This document shows, piece after piece, positions 1-6,878 of a stretch of DNA of 12,797 nucleotides (positions are counted from its first letter, which is position 1; every line of letters starts with the position of its first letter). Both the position numbers and the translations under genes were made by a program. The stretch lies in contig CAAEQN010000046.1 of assembly GCA_900758165.1 (NCBI GenBank), positions 1 through 12,797 of the forward strand, written 5' to 3'. The notes below the pieces were generated by a model, which was given only the letters and a program-made list of their open reading frames with translations, had not been told where the DNA came from and searched no databases. Origin of the DNA: Clostridia bacterium (GTDB taxonomy: Bacteria > Bacillota > Clostridia > TANB77 > CAG-508).

Positions 1-39
1 TACCACTTCTAACTTAAATTCCTTTGAATATTTTGACAT
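1..39 (-). CDS. IS3/IS150-type transposase OrfA, N-terminal 13 codons (runs off left edge)
   Basis: The minus strand reads ATG at 39-37 and continues MSKYSKEFKLEVV to the window edge. This is the usual opening of the small helix-turn-helix OrfA of IS3-family (IS150 group) elements, which binds the IS ends and is joined to the OrfB integrase by frameshifting. A strong Shine-Dalgarno (AAGGAGG, positions 51-57) lies 11 nt upstream of the ATG. The family call rests on this short peptide together with the IS-type terminal repeat at 69-93. Only the first 13 codons are present, so nothing can be said about whether the transposase is intact. Confidence 0.7.
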   Translation of the reverse strand, partial: MSKYSKEFKLEVV

Positions 40-68
40 AAAAAATGAACCCTCCTTGTTAAACTTTT

Positions 69-93
69 TGTCTAACATTTTGGGTTCACTTCA
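69..93 (-). repeat. IS3-type terminal inverted repeat
   Basis: A 25-nt segment with the expected TG terminus at 93 and a GTTAGACA inner end. Read on the minus strand, its first part is also translated as the end of the truncated gene (codons EVNPKC and TAG at 74-72). The matching repeat would lie beyond the left edge. Confidence 0.6.
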
Positions 94-311
94 TTTTTTG
101 AATCGATTTTTTCTGTCGAATCAGTTTTCATCCAAAACCCTTCCACAAACTCTCCTTTCTCATTTTTTCCAGGAATAACCCAAACAATTTTTTCGCCACA
201 CTTATTCTGTGCAAACAAAAAATATTCGGTGCTATCTTTAGTTAAGTGGTAGCCTTCCGGCATCTGTGGTATTTGTATTTTATTGTTTCGCTGTTTAGAT
301 AACCTAGCCAT
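72..311 (-). pseudogene. small unknown protein gene, 3' end replaced by IS insertion
   Basis: An open frame of 79 codons starting at ATG 311-309, chosen because AGGAGGAG sits directly upstream (314-321). An in-frame ATG 12 codons further up has no such site. The predicted protein begins MARLSKQRNN, is basic at its N-terminus and has a hydrophobic, aromatic-rich centre (YFLFAQ, KIVWVIPG, EGFWMK) without a signal peptide or membrane span. I do not recognise the family. Residues 1-73 are native sequence, while residues 74-79 (EVNPKC) and the TAG stop are encoded by the inverted repeat of the IS3-type element. The original C-terminus is therefore lost and its length unknown. It has its own promoter (362-390) and sits downstream of the HU terminator. 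It could still make a short, functional protein, so 'pseudogene' here means interrupted rather than proven dead. Confidence 0.6.
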
Positions 312-361
312 TTTACTCCTCCTAGATAATAAAAGTTTATCTTGCAAAGGATATTATGGTC

Positions 362-390
362 ATTTTATCATTTATATACAAATTGTTCAA
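362..390 (-). promoter_or_regulatory. promoter of the truncated small gene
   Basis: Minus strand: TTGAAC (390-385), a 17-nt spacer, then TAAAAT (367-362) preceded by TGA, which gives the extended -10 form TGnTAAAAT. The predicted start point near 355 leaves a leader of about 44 nt before the ATG at 311. Spacing and match are good. No experimental support. Confidence 0.6.
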
Positions 391-397
391 TATTTCG

Positions 398-432
398 ACA
401 AAAAAATACATGGATTTTCTTCCATGTATTTA
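398..432 (-). terminator. intrinsic terminator after HU gene
   Basis: Perfect 11-bp stem AAATACATGGA / TCCATGTATTT (404-414 with 421-431) around a 6-nt loop. On the minus strand it is followed by a run of seven T (407-401). It lies about 30 nt past the HU stop. It overlaps a 16-nt perfect palindrome (431-446, centred on GAATTC) between the stop and the hairpin. The palindrome is AT-rich and I give it no separate role. Confidence 0.8.
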
Positions 433-461
433 TATGAATTCATATATTTATATAATTCAAA

Positions 462-740
462 TTATTTTTTGTTTACTAAATCTTTTAATGCTTTTCCAGC
501 TTTGAATACAGGAGCTTTTGATGCAGGTATTTTTATTTCTTCTTTAGTTTGTGGGTTTCTACCTTTTCTAGCTGCTCTTTTTCTAACTTCGAAAGATCCG
601 AATCCAACTAATTGAACTTTTTCTCCTTTTACTAAAGATTCTGTTACAACATCAACAAATGCATTTAATGTTGCTTCTGCGTCTTTCTTTGTGCTTCCTG
701 TTTTAGCAGCCATTGCTGCGATTAAATCAGATTTGTTCAT
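462..740 (-). CDS. hup: HU-type histone-like DNA-binding protein
   Basis: A 92-residue protein of the bacterial DNABII family, the usual length for HU. HU dimers bind DNA without sequence preference, bend it and compact the nucleoid. Visible features: the N-terminal helical dimerisation part [15 protein letters not shown], the family signature from [10 protein letters not shown] (46-55) into the basic arm with RNP at 61-63 (Pro63 is the usual intercalating residue), and the C-terminal basic helix ending KDLVNKK. ATG 740 is preceded by AGGAGG at a normal distance. Its own terminator follows at 398-432. It lies downstream of the SpoVB-type flippase gene on the same strand with a 190-nt gap. I see no convincing sigma-A promoter in that gap, although an isolated TTGACA occurs at 853-848. 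HU rather than IHF is supported by the sequence and by the Gram-positive setting. Confidence 0.96.
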   Translation of the reverse strand: MNKSDLIAAMAAKTGSTKKDAEATLNAFVDVVTESLVKGEKVQLVGFGSFEVRKRAARKGRNPQTKEEIKIPASKAPVFKAGKALKDLVNKK

Positions 741-930
741 TTAAAATTACCTCCTAATAAGATTGTATATGTAGATTAAAATTGCATCTACTATTAACAT
801 TATTCGCCAACGTTTGATAAAATCCTTCTTTTTTTGTGCTTATTTTTTGTCAAATCGTTTTCTCTCTAAGAGTTTTAGCTGTTTCTTTCTTAAAACCCGC
901 TATTATCAACGGTTTTAATGTTTGCCTTTT

Positions 931-2574
931 TTATATTCCAATTTTAATAAATAAGCGATTTTGCTTGCTTTTTTCATGTTTTTTCACAAATGGTAGCATG
1001 TATAATTCATCTTTTTCAAATATCTTTAATATAAATAGCATTAAAATATAAACAAATACAGCAAACAAGACTGCTAATATTATAGCTATATTTTGTAAAA
1101 ATATACTTTTTAATATTTTATATACATAAAAAGATGTTATTTCCATTGCCCCTGTAGCAACAATTGGTTTAAATATAAATTTTGAAAAATCGAATTTTAT
1201 TTCTATATATTTTCTTAATAATATAAAACTAATAATCATAGAAACCAAGTGACAAATTACTGTAGCAAATGCTGCTCCTGCAACTCCACCAAATATAAAG
1301 TTTTCTGGATTAATTCTTACTAATACTAAATTTGTTATTAATTTAATAATCAATCCTATTCCTAAAGAAAATACTGGAACATATAATTTTCCTAACCCTT
1401 GCAAAGCTCCATTTATGGTTTGTTCAACTGTTATAAATATTATTGACATTGAACTTATTTTATATATAAATTCTCCTGAACTAGCATTTGGGAATAATAA
1501 TTCCAATATAGGTTTTGCAAAAGTTGCCATTCCAATACTGCATGGAAGTCCTATTAATATAGTTACTAATATAGAAAAAGATATTCTCTTCTGTATGCTC
1601 TTAAAATCCCCAATTGCCTTTTTAGCGGCTACGGCTGGAACAAGTGCCGTTGCAAATGCTATATTAAAAGACATAGGAAAAGCTACTAATGTATCTATTT
1701 TACCACTCAATATTCCATACTGAAGTTTTGCTTCTGCTTCTGGCAAAAAGTTCTTTAATTCTCTTACTACTGTGAAGGAATCAATATTTTTATTAAGTGC
1801 TCCTAAAATTGCACTTAATGTCATTGGCATTGCAATTATTAATATCTTTTTTACAATTTCTATTACAGTTGCTGTTTTGTATCTCTTTATAGAATTAATT
1901 TCTCTATCAAATTTTCTCTTTTTTATGTATAGCCCAATTAAATAAACAAAACTTAAAAATGTAGCAATTGTTGTAGCAAAATTTGCACCAGCAGCCATTA
2001 TTTTTGTTGTACCCTGATATCCCATAAAAGCACAAATTATTTCTACTATAACTATTGTAAAAACCGTTTTCGATAACTGCTCTATAGTTTGTGACTCTGC
2101 CATAGGTCTCATATTTTCGTATCCATTAAAATATCCTCTTAAAACAGATATTACTGAAACAAAAAATACTGAAGGAGCTAAAATAGTTAAAGTTAATTCT
2201 GCTTCTGGTATTTGGAGCCATGTATTTGCTATATAGTTGGCACCAAAGAATAAGAAAGTAGAACCACAAAATCCAATTATTGAAAATGTAGCAAAAGATA
2301 CTTTAAATATCTTTTGAGCCCCGTTATTATCTCCTATTGATAACTTTTCCGATATTAATTTTGCTACTGCATTTGGAATTCCTATAGATGTTATTGTTAA
2401 AATTAGTATATAAATCTGAAAACCGCTATTGTATATAGCATTTCCCGTATCTCCAAAACCTTTTCTATTTGTTAAATATAATTTATATATGAATCCTAAA
2501 AGTTTTATAACAACTTGAGAAAACATTAACGTAAGAATTCCCTGCATAAAACTTTGCTTTTTTTCCCTATGCAT
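931..2574 (-). CDS. SpoVB/YabM/MurJ-type lipid-linked polysaccharide flippase
   Basis: A 547-residue, almost wholly hydrophobic protein with about 14 membrane spans, matching in length and pattern the MOP-superfamily flippases (MurJ/MviN, SpoVB, YtgP, YabM) that move undecaprenyl-linked precursors across the membrane. Typical elements: the amphipathic start HREKKQSFMQGILTLMFSQV; the first-span region LGFIYKLYL; ITSIGIPNAVAKLISE; the loop RGYFNGYENMRPMAESQTIEQLSK; and in the second half SFNIAFATALVPAVAA and INGALQGLGKLYVPV. ATG 2574 is preceded by AGGAGG at 2584-2579, slightly close. Upstream is a promoter candidate at 2640-2668. In many Firmicutes a YabM-type gene is followed by mazG and hup. 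Here HU follows directly, so mazG is absent from this place. Substrate (lipid II, spore cortex or capsule precursor) cannot be assigned from sequence alone. Confidence 0.9.
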   Translation of the reverse strand: MHREKKQSFMQGILTLMFSQVVIKLLGFIYKLYLTNRKGFGDTGNAIYNSGFQIYILILTITSIGIPNAVAKLISEKLSIGDNNGAQKIFKVSFATFSIIGFCGSTFLFFGANYIANTWLQIPEAELTLTILAPSVFFVSVISVLRGYFNGYENMRPMAESQTIEQLSKTVFTIVIVEIICAFMGYQGTTKIMAAGANFATTIATFLSFVYLIGLYIKKRKFDREINSIKRYKTATVIEIVKKILIIAMPMTLSAILGALNKNIDSFTVVRELKNFLPEAEAKLQYGILSGKIDTLVAFPMSFNIAFATALVPAVAAKKAIGDFKSIQKRISFSILVTILIGLPCSIGMATFAKPILELLFPNASSGEFIYKISSMSIIFITVEQTINGALQGLGKLYVPVFSLGIGLIIKLITNLVLVRINPENFIFGGVAGAAFATVICHLVSMIISFILLRKYIEIKFDFSKFIFKPIVATGAMEITSFYVYKILKSIFLQNIAIILAVLFAVFVYILMLFILKIFEKDELYMLPFVKKHEKSKQNRLFIKIGI

Positions 2575-2639
2575 TTTGCCTCCTATACATTAAATTTATA
2601 TTCTAATTCATATAATAATATTAATATTGTTCTATATTT

Positions 2640-2668
2640 ATTATAATAATCTATAAATGTTATCTAAA
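2640..2668 (-). promoter_or_regulatory. candidate promoter of flippase gene
   Basis: Minus strand TTTAGA (2668-2663), 17-nt spacer, TATAAT (2645-2640). The -10 is perfect and the -35 matches 4 of 6. It would give a leader of about 60 nt to the ATG at 2574. In DNA this AT-rich chance matches are common, so confidence is moderate. Confidence 0.45.
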
Positions 2669-2703
2669 TTTTGACATTTTTTGCATAAAATTGGCTAAAA
2701 CAC

Positions 2704-2745
2704 TTGTATTTTTCTCGATTTTATAAGATAATATATATGTATAAT
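2704..2745 (+). promoter_or_regulatory. candidate promoter region of the coupling-ATPase gene
   Basis: Two overlapping candidates: TTGTAT (2704-2709), 17 nt, GATAAT (2727-2732); and a perfect TATAAT at 2740-2745 with a poor -35. Either would start transcription around 2739-2752. That fits a translation start at the TTG of 2773 and argues against the further-upstream in-frame starts at 2704 and 2737. Confidence 0.4.
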
Positions 2746-2772
2746 ATTAATAATTCGAAAGTGGTGAATTTT

Positions 2773-5100
2773 TTGAAAGTATTAGATAAATTATTAAAAT
2801 ATTTAAAAACAGATAGAAATACTTTTTTTACATATATTTTAACATTAGTCTCTGCTTATTTAGTTGTAGATAGAGTTGTTGAAATGTTACTTATGATATT
2901 TACAGGAATGTCTGTTTCATATTGGGGACCAATTACTTATGCAATTGCAATTGCCTGTCCAGTTTTTGCATTCTTATTTTCATGTTCTTCAAAATATGCA
3001 GATTCAGATACTACCAAAGTAGCATTTTTTGATGCTTATTTAATTTGTGTTTATATATTAGCAATATCTTTATTTACACAATTCTTTAATAAGCTCGGAT
3101 GGCTATTGTTTATATCTGTACCTAATTTTTCATATATAGTAGTAAACTTTTATAGCTTGATAAGGCCAGCTTTTTCTGCTTTAGCATTGTATTTACCTTT
3201 AACAACTTTTTATTTAGTAATTAACTTCTTAATAAAAGGTGTTCATGATAGCTTGCAAATGCTTGAATCTATTTATGAATATAAAGGAATAAGTCTTGCT
3301 GACAAATCTGCTGCTTGGGGAAAATATACTTGTGAATTATTCTTTGGTATTGATAAACGTACAGGTAACAAAGTTAAACTTGCAGAAGAAAAGAGATTTT
3401 ACCCTACATTAATATGTGGTGTTTCTGGTTCTGGAAAAACTTCTCTTTTGTTCGAACCTATGATTGCTCAAGATTTAACAACAAAATATTTCTTTAGAGA
3501 GATATCAAAAGAAATGGGATTTACAGCACTTAAAACAGGAATTGCAACATTAACTTGTCCTTATACTAATGAATATATAAATGCTAATTTTAATTTAAAT
3601 ATGTTAATTCCAAAAGATGGTAAGGAAAATGTTTATAATACTTATATGAAGAAAATGATTATAGCTGGAACTGGAGATAATTATATTTACAAAAACCTAG
3701 GTCTTACATATATGGCTCCAGATATTGAATCTATAAACCGTATTCAAAAAGTATTAAAAGCTCATAAATTAAAAGCTAATCTAATAGATCCAAATGATAT
3801 GAATTCAGCTGGGTTAAATCCTTTTGTTTTTGATGATCCAATTCAAACAGCTATTGCAATTTCTACTGTATTAAAAGGCTTATATTCATCAAGCAATCCA
3901 GATATGACATTAGCTTACAGAGAAAACGCTGCAAACCAAGCAGTTGAAAATTTAGCAATATTACTTAAAGAAATGTATCCAAGATTGCACAATGACGATT
4001 TGCCTAATTTGGAAGATTTGTTAAATTGTTTAACTAATTTTGATTTAGTTGTAAATTTATGCGAAGAATTAAAACAAGAGCCAGAACTTGCTAAAAAATA
4101 TTCAGCATTATTAACTTATTTTGAAAGAAACTTCTATCCTGAATCTACAGGAAGAAAAGATATGGAAAAATTTGTAACAAATGCTACTGCTCAATTAGAT
4201 AGCTTATTAAGATACACTGGTGTTAAAAATATCTTATGTAATAGAGTAAATACAATTAATTTTGATAAAGCTCTATCAAATGGAGAAATTACCTTAATTT
4301 GTACAAGACGTGGTGATTTAGGTCCAAATATTCATAAAGCTTTCGGCCTATTCTGTATACTTATGATGGAATATTCTGTTTTAAGAAGACCTGGTACAGA
4401 AAAGGATCGAATACCACATTTCTTATATATAGATGAATTTTCAGATTTCGTTGGCAATGCTACTGATCCACTATTTACAATATATAGAAAATACAAAGTT
4501 TCTACTATTATATCAGTACAAAATTTAGCACAATTAGATGGTTCTGATAAAAAGCACAGAGAAACAATTACAGCTAACTGTTCTAATAAATTTGTATTTG
4601 GTAACAACACTCCAGAAGATAATGAATGGTGGTCTAAAGAAATTGGTGAAGAGAAAAAATGGAGATTTAAGAATAATTATGATACTGCAAAAGGTGAATA
4701 TGATCCAAAACTTTCGGATATCAAATATAGTCCTGACATAAAATATAAACCAGGTAAAATACAATCTCTTAAATTTAAACAAGTTTTCTATAAACTTAAA
4801 AATTTAGGCGGAAAATTTGATAATGGTATAGTTAATCTAGATTTCTTATCAGCAAAATATTATGAAGCCAAACCATCAAAAGAATATGCTTTTGATAAAT
4901 TTAATACAAATGCAGATTTTACTCATTCAATGAATGATGAAACTTCTAAAAAGAAGAAAGCTAATTTAAAAAATTATCACTTTGATGATGATATTCCAAA
5001 TGAGATTGATCCAATAAATACTGATACAACAGATTCAAAATACTTATTTGATAATGAAGATGCAATAGTGTTCAACTTAAAAAAGCAAAATAAAAAATAA
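2773..5100 (+). CDS. VirD4/TraG-like type IV coupling ATPase, membrane anchored
   Basis: A 775-residue protein. The start chosen is TTG 2773 (LKVLDKLLKYL), preceded by AAAGTGGTGA, an 8/10 match to the full Shine-Dalgarno. Upstream in-frame starts (TTG 2704, ATG 2737) lack one and overlap likely -10 boxes. The first ~215 residues contain about five or six membrane spans, more than the two usual in VirD4. Then follow the Walker A motif GVSGSGKTS (216-224), a region ending LKANLIDPND...GLNPF as in the TraG/VirD4 core, Walker B LYIDEF (551-556), and the family's C-terminal motor motif SVQNLAQLD with the ...ANCSNKFVFGNNTPED block. The tail from about residue 715 is charged and low-complexity. Family members are hexameric DNA pumps that hand relaxase-bound DNA to a type IV secretion channel. 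No relaxase or channel gene is visible here. Between Walker A and the next core strand lies an extra segment of about 65 residues, and APDIES stands where DPKGE is usual. The function in this setting is unknown. Confidence 0.85.
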   Translation: MKVLDKLLKYLKTDRNTFFTYILTLVSAYLVVDRVVEMLLMIFTGMSVSYWGPITYAIAIACPVFAFLFSCSSKYADSDTTKVAFFDAYLICVYILAISLFTQFFNKLGWLLFISVPNFSYIVVNFYSLIRPAFSALALYLPLTTFYLVINFLIKGVHDSLQMLESIYEYKGISLADKSAAWGKYTCELFFGIDKRTGNKVKLAEEKRFYPTLICGVSGSGKTSLLFEPMIAQDLTTKYFFREISKEMGFTALKTGIATLTCPYTNEYINANFNLNMLIPKDGKENVYNTYMKKMIIAGTGDNYIYKNLGLTYMAPDIESINRIQKVLKAHKLKANLIDPNDMNSAGLNPFVFDDPIQTAIAISTVLKGLYSSSNPDMTLAYRENAANQAVENLAILLKEMYPRLHNDDLPNLEDLLNCLTNFDLVVNLCEELKQEPELAKKYSALLTYFERNFYPESTGRKDMEKFVTNATAQLDSLLRYTGVKNILCNRVNTINFDKALSNGEITLICTRRGDLGPNIHKAFGLFCILMMEYSVLRRPGTEKDRIPHFLYIDEFSDFVGNATDPLFTIYRKYKVSTIISVQNLAQLDGSDKKHRETITANCSNKFVFGNNTPEDNEWWSKEIGEEKKWRFKNNYDTAKGEYDPKLSDIKYSPDIKYKPGKIQSLKFKQVFYKLKNLGGKFDNGIVNLDFLSAKYYEAKPSKEYAFDKFNTNADFTHSMNDETSKKKKANLKNYHFDDDIPNEIDPINTDTTDSKYLFDNEDAIVFNLKKQNKK

Positions 5101-5106
5101 AAATAC

Positions 5107-5140
5107 TGCCTAGCCCTTTGGGTTAGGCAATATTTTTTAT
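5107..5140 (+). terminator. terminator of the coupling-ATPase gene
   Basis: Stem TGCCTAGCCC (5107-5116), loop TTT, GGGTTAGGCA (5120-5129): 10 pairs with one G-T wobble. It is followed by ATATTTTTTATTT, and begins 6 nt after the stop codon. Typical intrinsic terminator. Confidence 0.85.
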
Positions 5141-5198
5141 TTCGTCGTATTTTATCCGTCAGTTATTCTTTATAAGTAATGGCATAATTTATATAAAT

Positions 5199-5223
5199 AA
5201 AAGAAGAGCAATGCTCTTCTTTT
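5199..5223 (-). terminator. terminator overlapping the stop of the Replic_Relax-like gene
   Basis: Perfect 11-bp stem AAAAGAAGAGC / GCTCTTCTTTT around the 3-nt loop AAT. Read on the minus strand it begins at the last base of the stop codon and runs into a T-rich stretch (TTATTTATATA). On the plus strand it is also followed by T residues, so it could work both ways between the two convergent genes. Confidence 0.7.
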
Positions 5224-6161
5224 TATCCTAATAATTTAACCTCTACATTTTCTACTTTGTATTTATTTGTTTCTGGATCTAGCTTAAACGTTACTAAACT
5301 TTTATCAAGTTTCTCTTCATTTTGTCTTAAATCAGTTGTATAATACAAATTAATTTTATCTATTTCTACTCTATTCATTACAATTACTTTAAAAACTTCT
5401 GCCATGTGTTTCTCATCTTCACATAAGAGTATGAGTTGTGGCAATGATTTAAATCCTGAATCCATTGGTACAAAGTTAGTATAAAAATCTTTATATAGTT
5501 TCAATTTCTCTACTAATTTATTTTCCCAATCCTCTTCTCTACGTATGACTTCAAAAATAAAATCTATAGATTTGCCGCCTTTAGCTAATGTAATTTTTCC
5601 ACCTGTTGCTTTAAATTGTTTGTTTGATTGTTTAGCAGTAATTGGTACTTTTACTTGATAAGAATCAAATACTTGAACTTTTTCTTTATATGCAATTAAT
5701 AATTGATTACTAGCAAGTCTCTTTTTTATCATTGCAACTGGTTTAGTATTATCTGTTGGTTGCCATTTACATTCTATTCCTCTAGAATTTAGTAAATATT
5801 TTCCCATCTTTTCTAGACAATATATTCTATATATTCCCTTCCCATCTTCAGAATTAAAATAATATCTAGTTAAGATTTTAGTTTTTACTAATTGCTCTAG
5901 TTTATTATTTAGTTTATCTTGTGATTTTAAATCATATTTTTCTTTATCCAATAATTTGAATATTTGTCTTGAAGTTATAAATTCAAATTGATTTACTATC
6001 TCCATAATTTTAAAATGTAAATCATTAATATGACCAACATTAATTTTTTGTATTATTTGGTTCATAGATACATATCCATCTTTACCATCAAATACTTTAA
6101 TTTCTCCTTCTCTTATTGCAAATGGAGATACCTTTGTTTTTATTTGTGCATCTTCTACCAT
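5223..6161 (-). CDS. replication-relaxation-like protein (winged helix plus nuclease-like fold)
   Basis: A 312-residue soluble protein. ATG 6161 has AGGGGG upstream. Residues ~48-130 look like a winged-helix DNA-binding domain (LHFKIMEIVNQFEFITSRQI, then a YRIYCLEKMGKYLL wing and helix). Residues ~155-260 resemble the C-terminal part of Replic_Relax proteins (PF13814 type), which carry a restriction-endonuclease-like core: KSIDFIFEVIRR (D200, E204) followed by W212, K215, K219 and Y223, then a LPQLILLCEDEK strand and helix. Family members occur on Gram-positive plasmids and integrative elements, often near TraG-type coupling proteins, and are thought to act in DNA relaxation or mobilisation. 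That fits its convergent neighbour. The catalytic lysine expected two residues after the second acidic residue is replaced (EVI), so nuclease activity is doubtful. The promoter is at 6277-6285. The family assignment is by eye and moderate; an unrelated winged-helix regulator is possible. Confidence 0.6.
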   Translation of the reverse strand: MVEDAQIKTKVSPFAIREGEIKVFDGKDGYVSMNQIIQKINVGHINDLHFKIMEIVNQFEFITSRQIFKLLDKEKYDLKSQDKLNNKLEQLVKTKILTRYYFNSEDGKGIYRIYCLEKMGKYLLNSRGIECKWQPTDNTKPVAMIKKRLASNQLLIAYKEKVQVFDSYQVKVPITAKQSNKQFKATGGKITLAKGGKSIDFIFEVIRREEDWENKLVEKLKLYKDFYTNFVPMDSGFKSLPQLILLCEDEKHMAEVFKVIVMNRVEIDKINLYYTTDLRQNEEKLDKSLVTFKLDPETNKYKVENVEVKLLG

Positions 6162-6276
6162 TTATTTTCCCCCTATCATAATTATACTAAATTTAGTCTT
6201 ATTATTTTTATACTCTTCTTTTAACTTTACATTAAATGTTATCTGTCGTTCTTTATACACTATATAATTGAAGTTT

Positions 6277-6285
6277 ATTATAACA
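6277..6285 (-). promoter_or_regulatory. extended -10 promoter of the Replic_Relax-like gene
   Basis: Minus strand TGTTATAAT, a perfect TGnTATAAT extended -10. It lacks a good -35 at 16-18 nt; a TTGACA lies at 6312-6307 but the spacing is 24 nt. The start near 6270 leaves a leader of about 108 nt, in which I see no clear hairpin. It allows this gene to be expressed separately from the operon upstream. Confidence 0.5.
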
Positions 6286-6308
6286 TATTAATATTCTATT
6301 TTACTATG

Positions 6309-6816
6309 TCAATTATCATTATTACTTTTTATTATTAGCTTTATTTTCTTTTTTTCTTTTACAATTTTCTTTACATATACATCTACTTTTTGTCCGTATT
6401 GCATTCCTTCTCTATATTCTGCCATTCCTACCAAATTTGGTTTTAGTTCTACAAATATGCCCCTTTTATCTTTCTCTGTTTCTCTTATAATTCCTGGAAC
6501 TATCGCCTTTTCCTCTAGGTCCTCTACATTTTCCTCCCAAGTTCCCAACATTTCCTTATAAGAAAAATATACTCTGTTTTTATCTCTATCTATATCTTTA
6601 ACAACTACATTTATCTTTTGTCCCACTTTTAATCTTTCTGCAGGTGTCTTTATTCTGGCTACAGAAATGTCTTCTATATATAGCAATCCGGTCTATTCCA
6701 TTATCAGTTTGTATAAATGCTCCATATGGTTTTATATTCTTTACAGTCCCACTTACTATAGAGCCTTTATTCATCTCATTAAATGTTATCATTTTATCAC
6801 TTTTATTCAATTCCAT
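6309..6816 (-). pseudogene. two-S1-domain RNA-binding protein, frame broken by one extra base
   Basis: Two overlapping frames together encode one protein. ATG 6816 (MELNKSDKM, preceded by AAGGTGG) reads GSIVSGTVKNIKPYGAFIQ up to NGID. The adjacent frame then supplies GLLYIEDISVARIKTPAERL to the stop at 6309. The minus strand reads ATAGACCGGATTGC, and removing one C (plus-strand G at 6690/6691) gives GAC GGA TTG CTA and joins the halves into an S1 motif. The repaired product would be 168 residues with two OB-fold S1 repeats, about 14-75 and about 95-165 (AIVPGIIRETEKDKRGIFVE... KKIKLIIKS). S1 domains bind single-stranded RNA. Located just after rluB, it probably belongs to ribosome or RNA metabolism. 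As read, translation would run out of frame and stop at 6598. There is no slippery heptamer at the site, so a sequencing or assembly error or a recent mutation is more likely than programmed frameshifting. Confidence 0.75.
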
Positions 6817-6849
6817 GTTCAACATCCACCTTTTCTTTTGTACAAGTCT

Positions 6850-6878
6850 ATTTTTCCATACTTTTAGCAATTTGTCAA
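6850..6878 (-). promoter_or_regulatory. possible internal promoter before the S1 gene
   Basis: Minus strand TTGACA (6878-6873, overlapping the rluB stop), 17-nt spacer ending in TGG, AAAAAT (6855-6850). The -35 is perfect and there is a TGn element, but the -10 is weak (4 of 6). The transcript would start about 27 nt before the S1 start codon. Confidence 0.35.

Larger units (their letters stand above)
1..93 (-). mobile_element. IS3-family insertion sequence, transposase-proximal end
   Basis: On the minus strand the element begins at 93 with TGAAGTGAACCC, and the repeat ends in TGTTAGACA at 69. That resembles the terminal inverted repeats of IS150-group elements, which start with TG, have a CCC(C)-A-rich centre and end in GTTAGACA. 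The OrfA start codon lies about 54 nt inside this end, a normal distance. The boundary at 93/94 is inferred from the repeat. The opposite end and any target duplication are outside the window. The insertion falls inside the coding region of the small gene at 72-311. Confidence 0.65.

Noticed and set aside
431..446. 16-nt palindrome centred on GAATTC downstream of HU
   Set aside because: Short and AT-rich, overlapping the HU terminator. No link to a known operator or origin.
836..860. Perfect TTGACA (minus strand 853-848) as HU promoter
   Set aside because: No acceptable -10 at 16-18 nt; the sequence there is AAGAAG. The HU promoter remains unassigned.
850..930. In-frame open stretch of 26 codons after the flippase stop (KRQTLKPLIIAGFKKETAKT... 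to TGA)
   Set aside because: It could suggest a C-terminal extension lost through a TAA. The length is reachable by chance on a purine-rich strand, there is no ribosome site, and the flippase already ends at a normal family length.
2704..2772. Longer N-terminus of the coupling ATPase starting at TTG 2704 or ATG 2737
   Set aside because: Neither has a Shine-Dalgarno and both overlap candidate -10 boxes. TTG 2773 has an 8/10 ribosome site.
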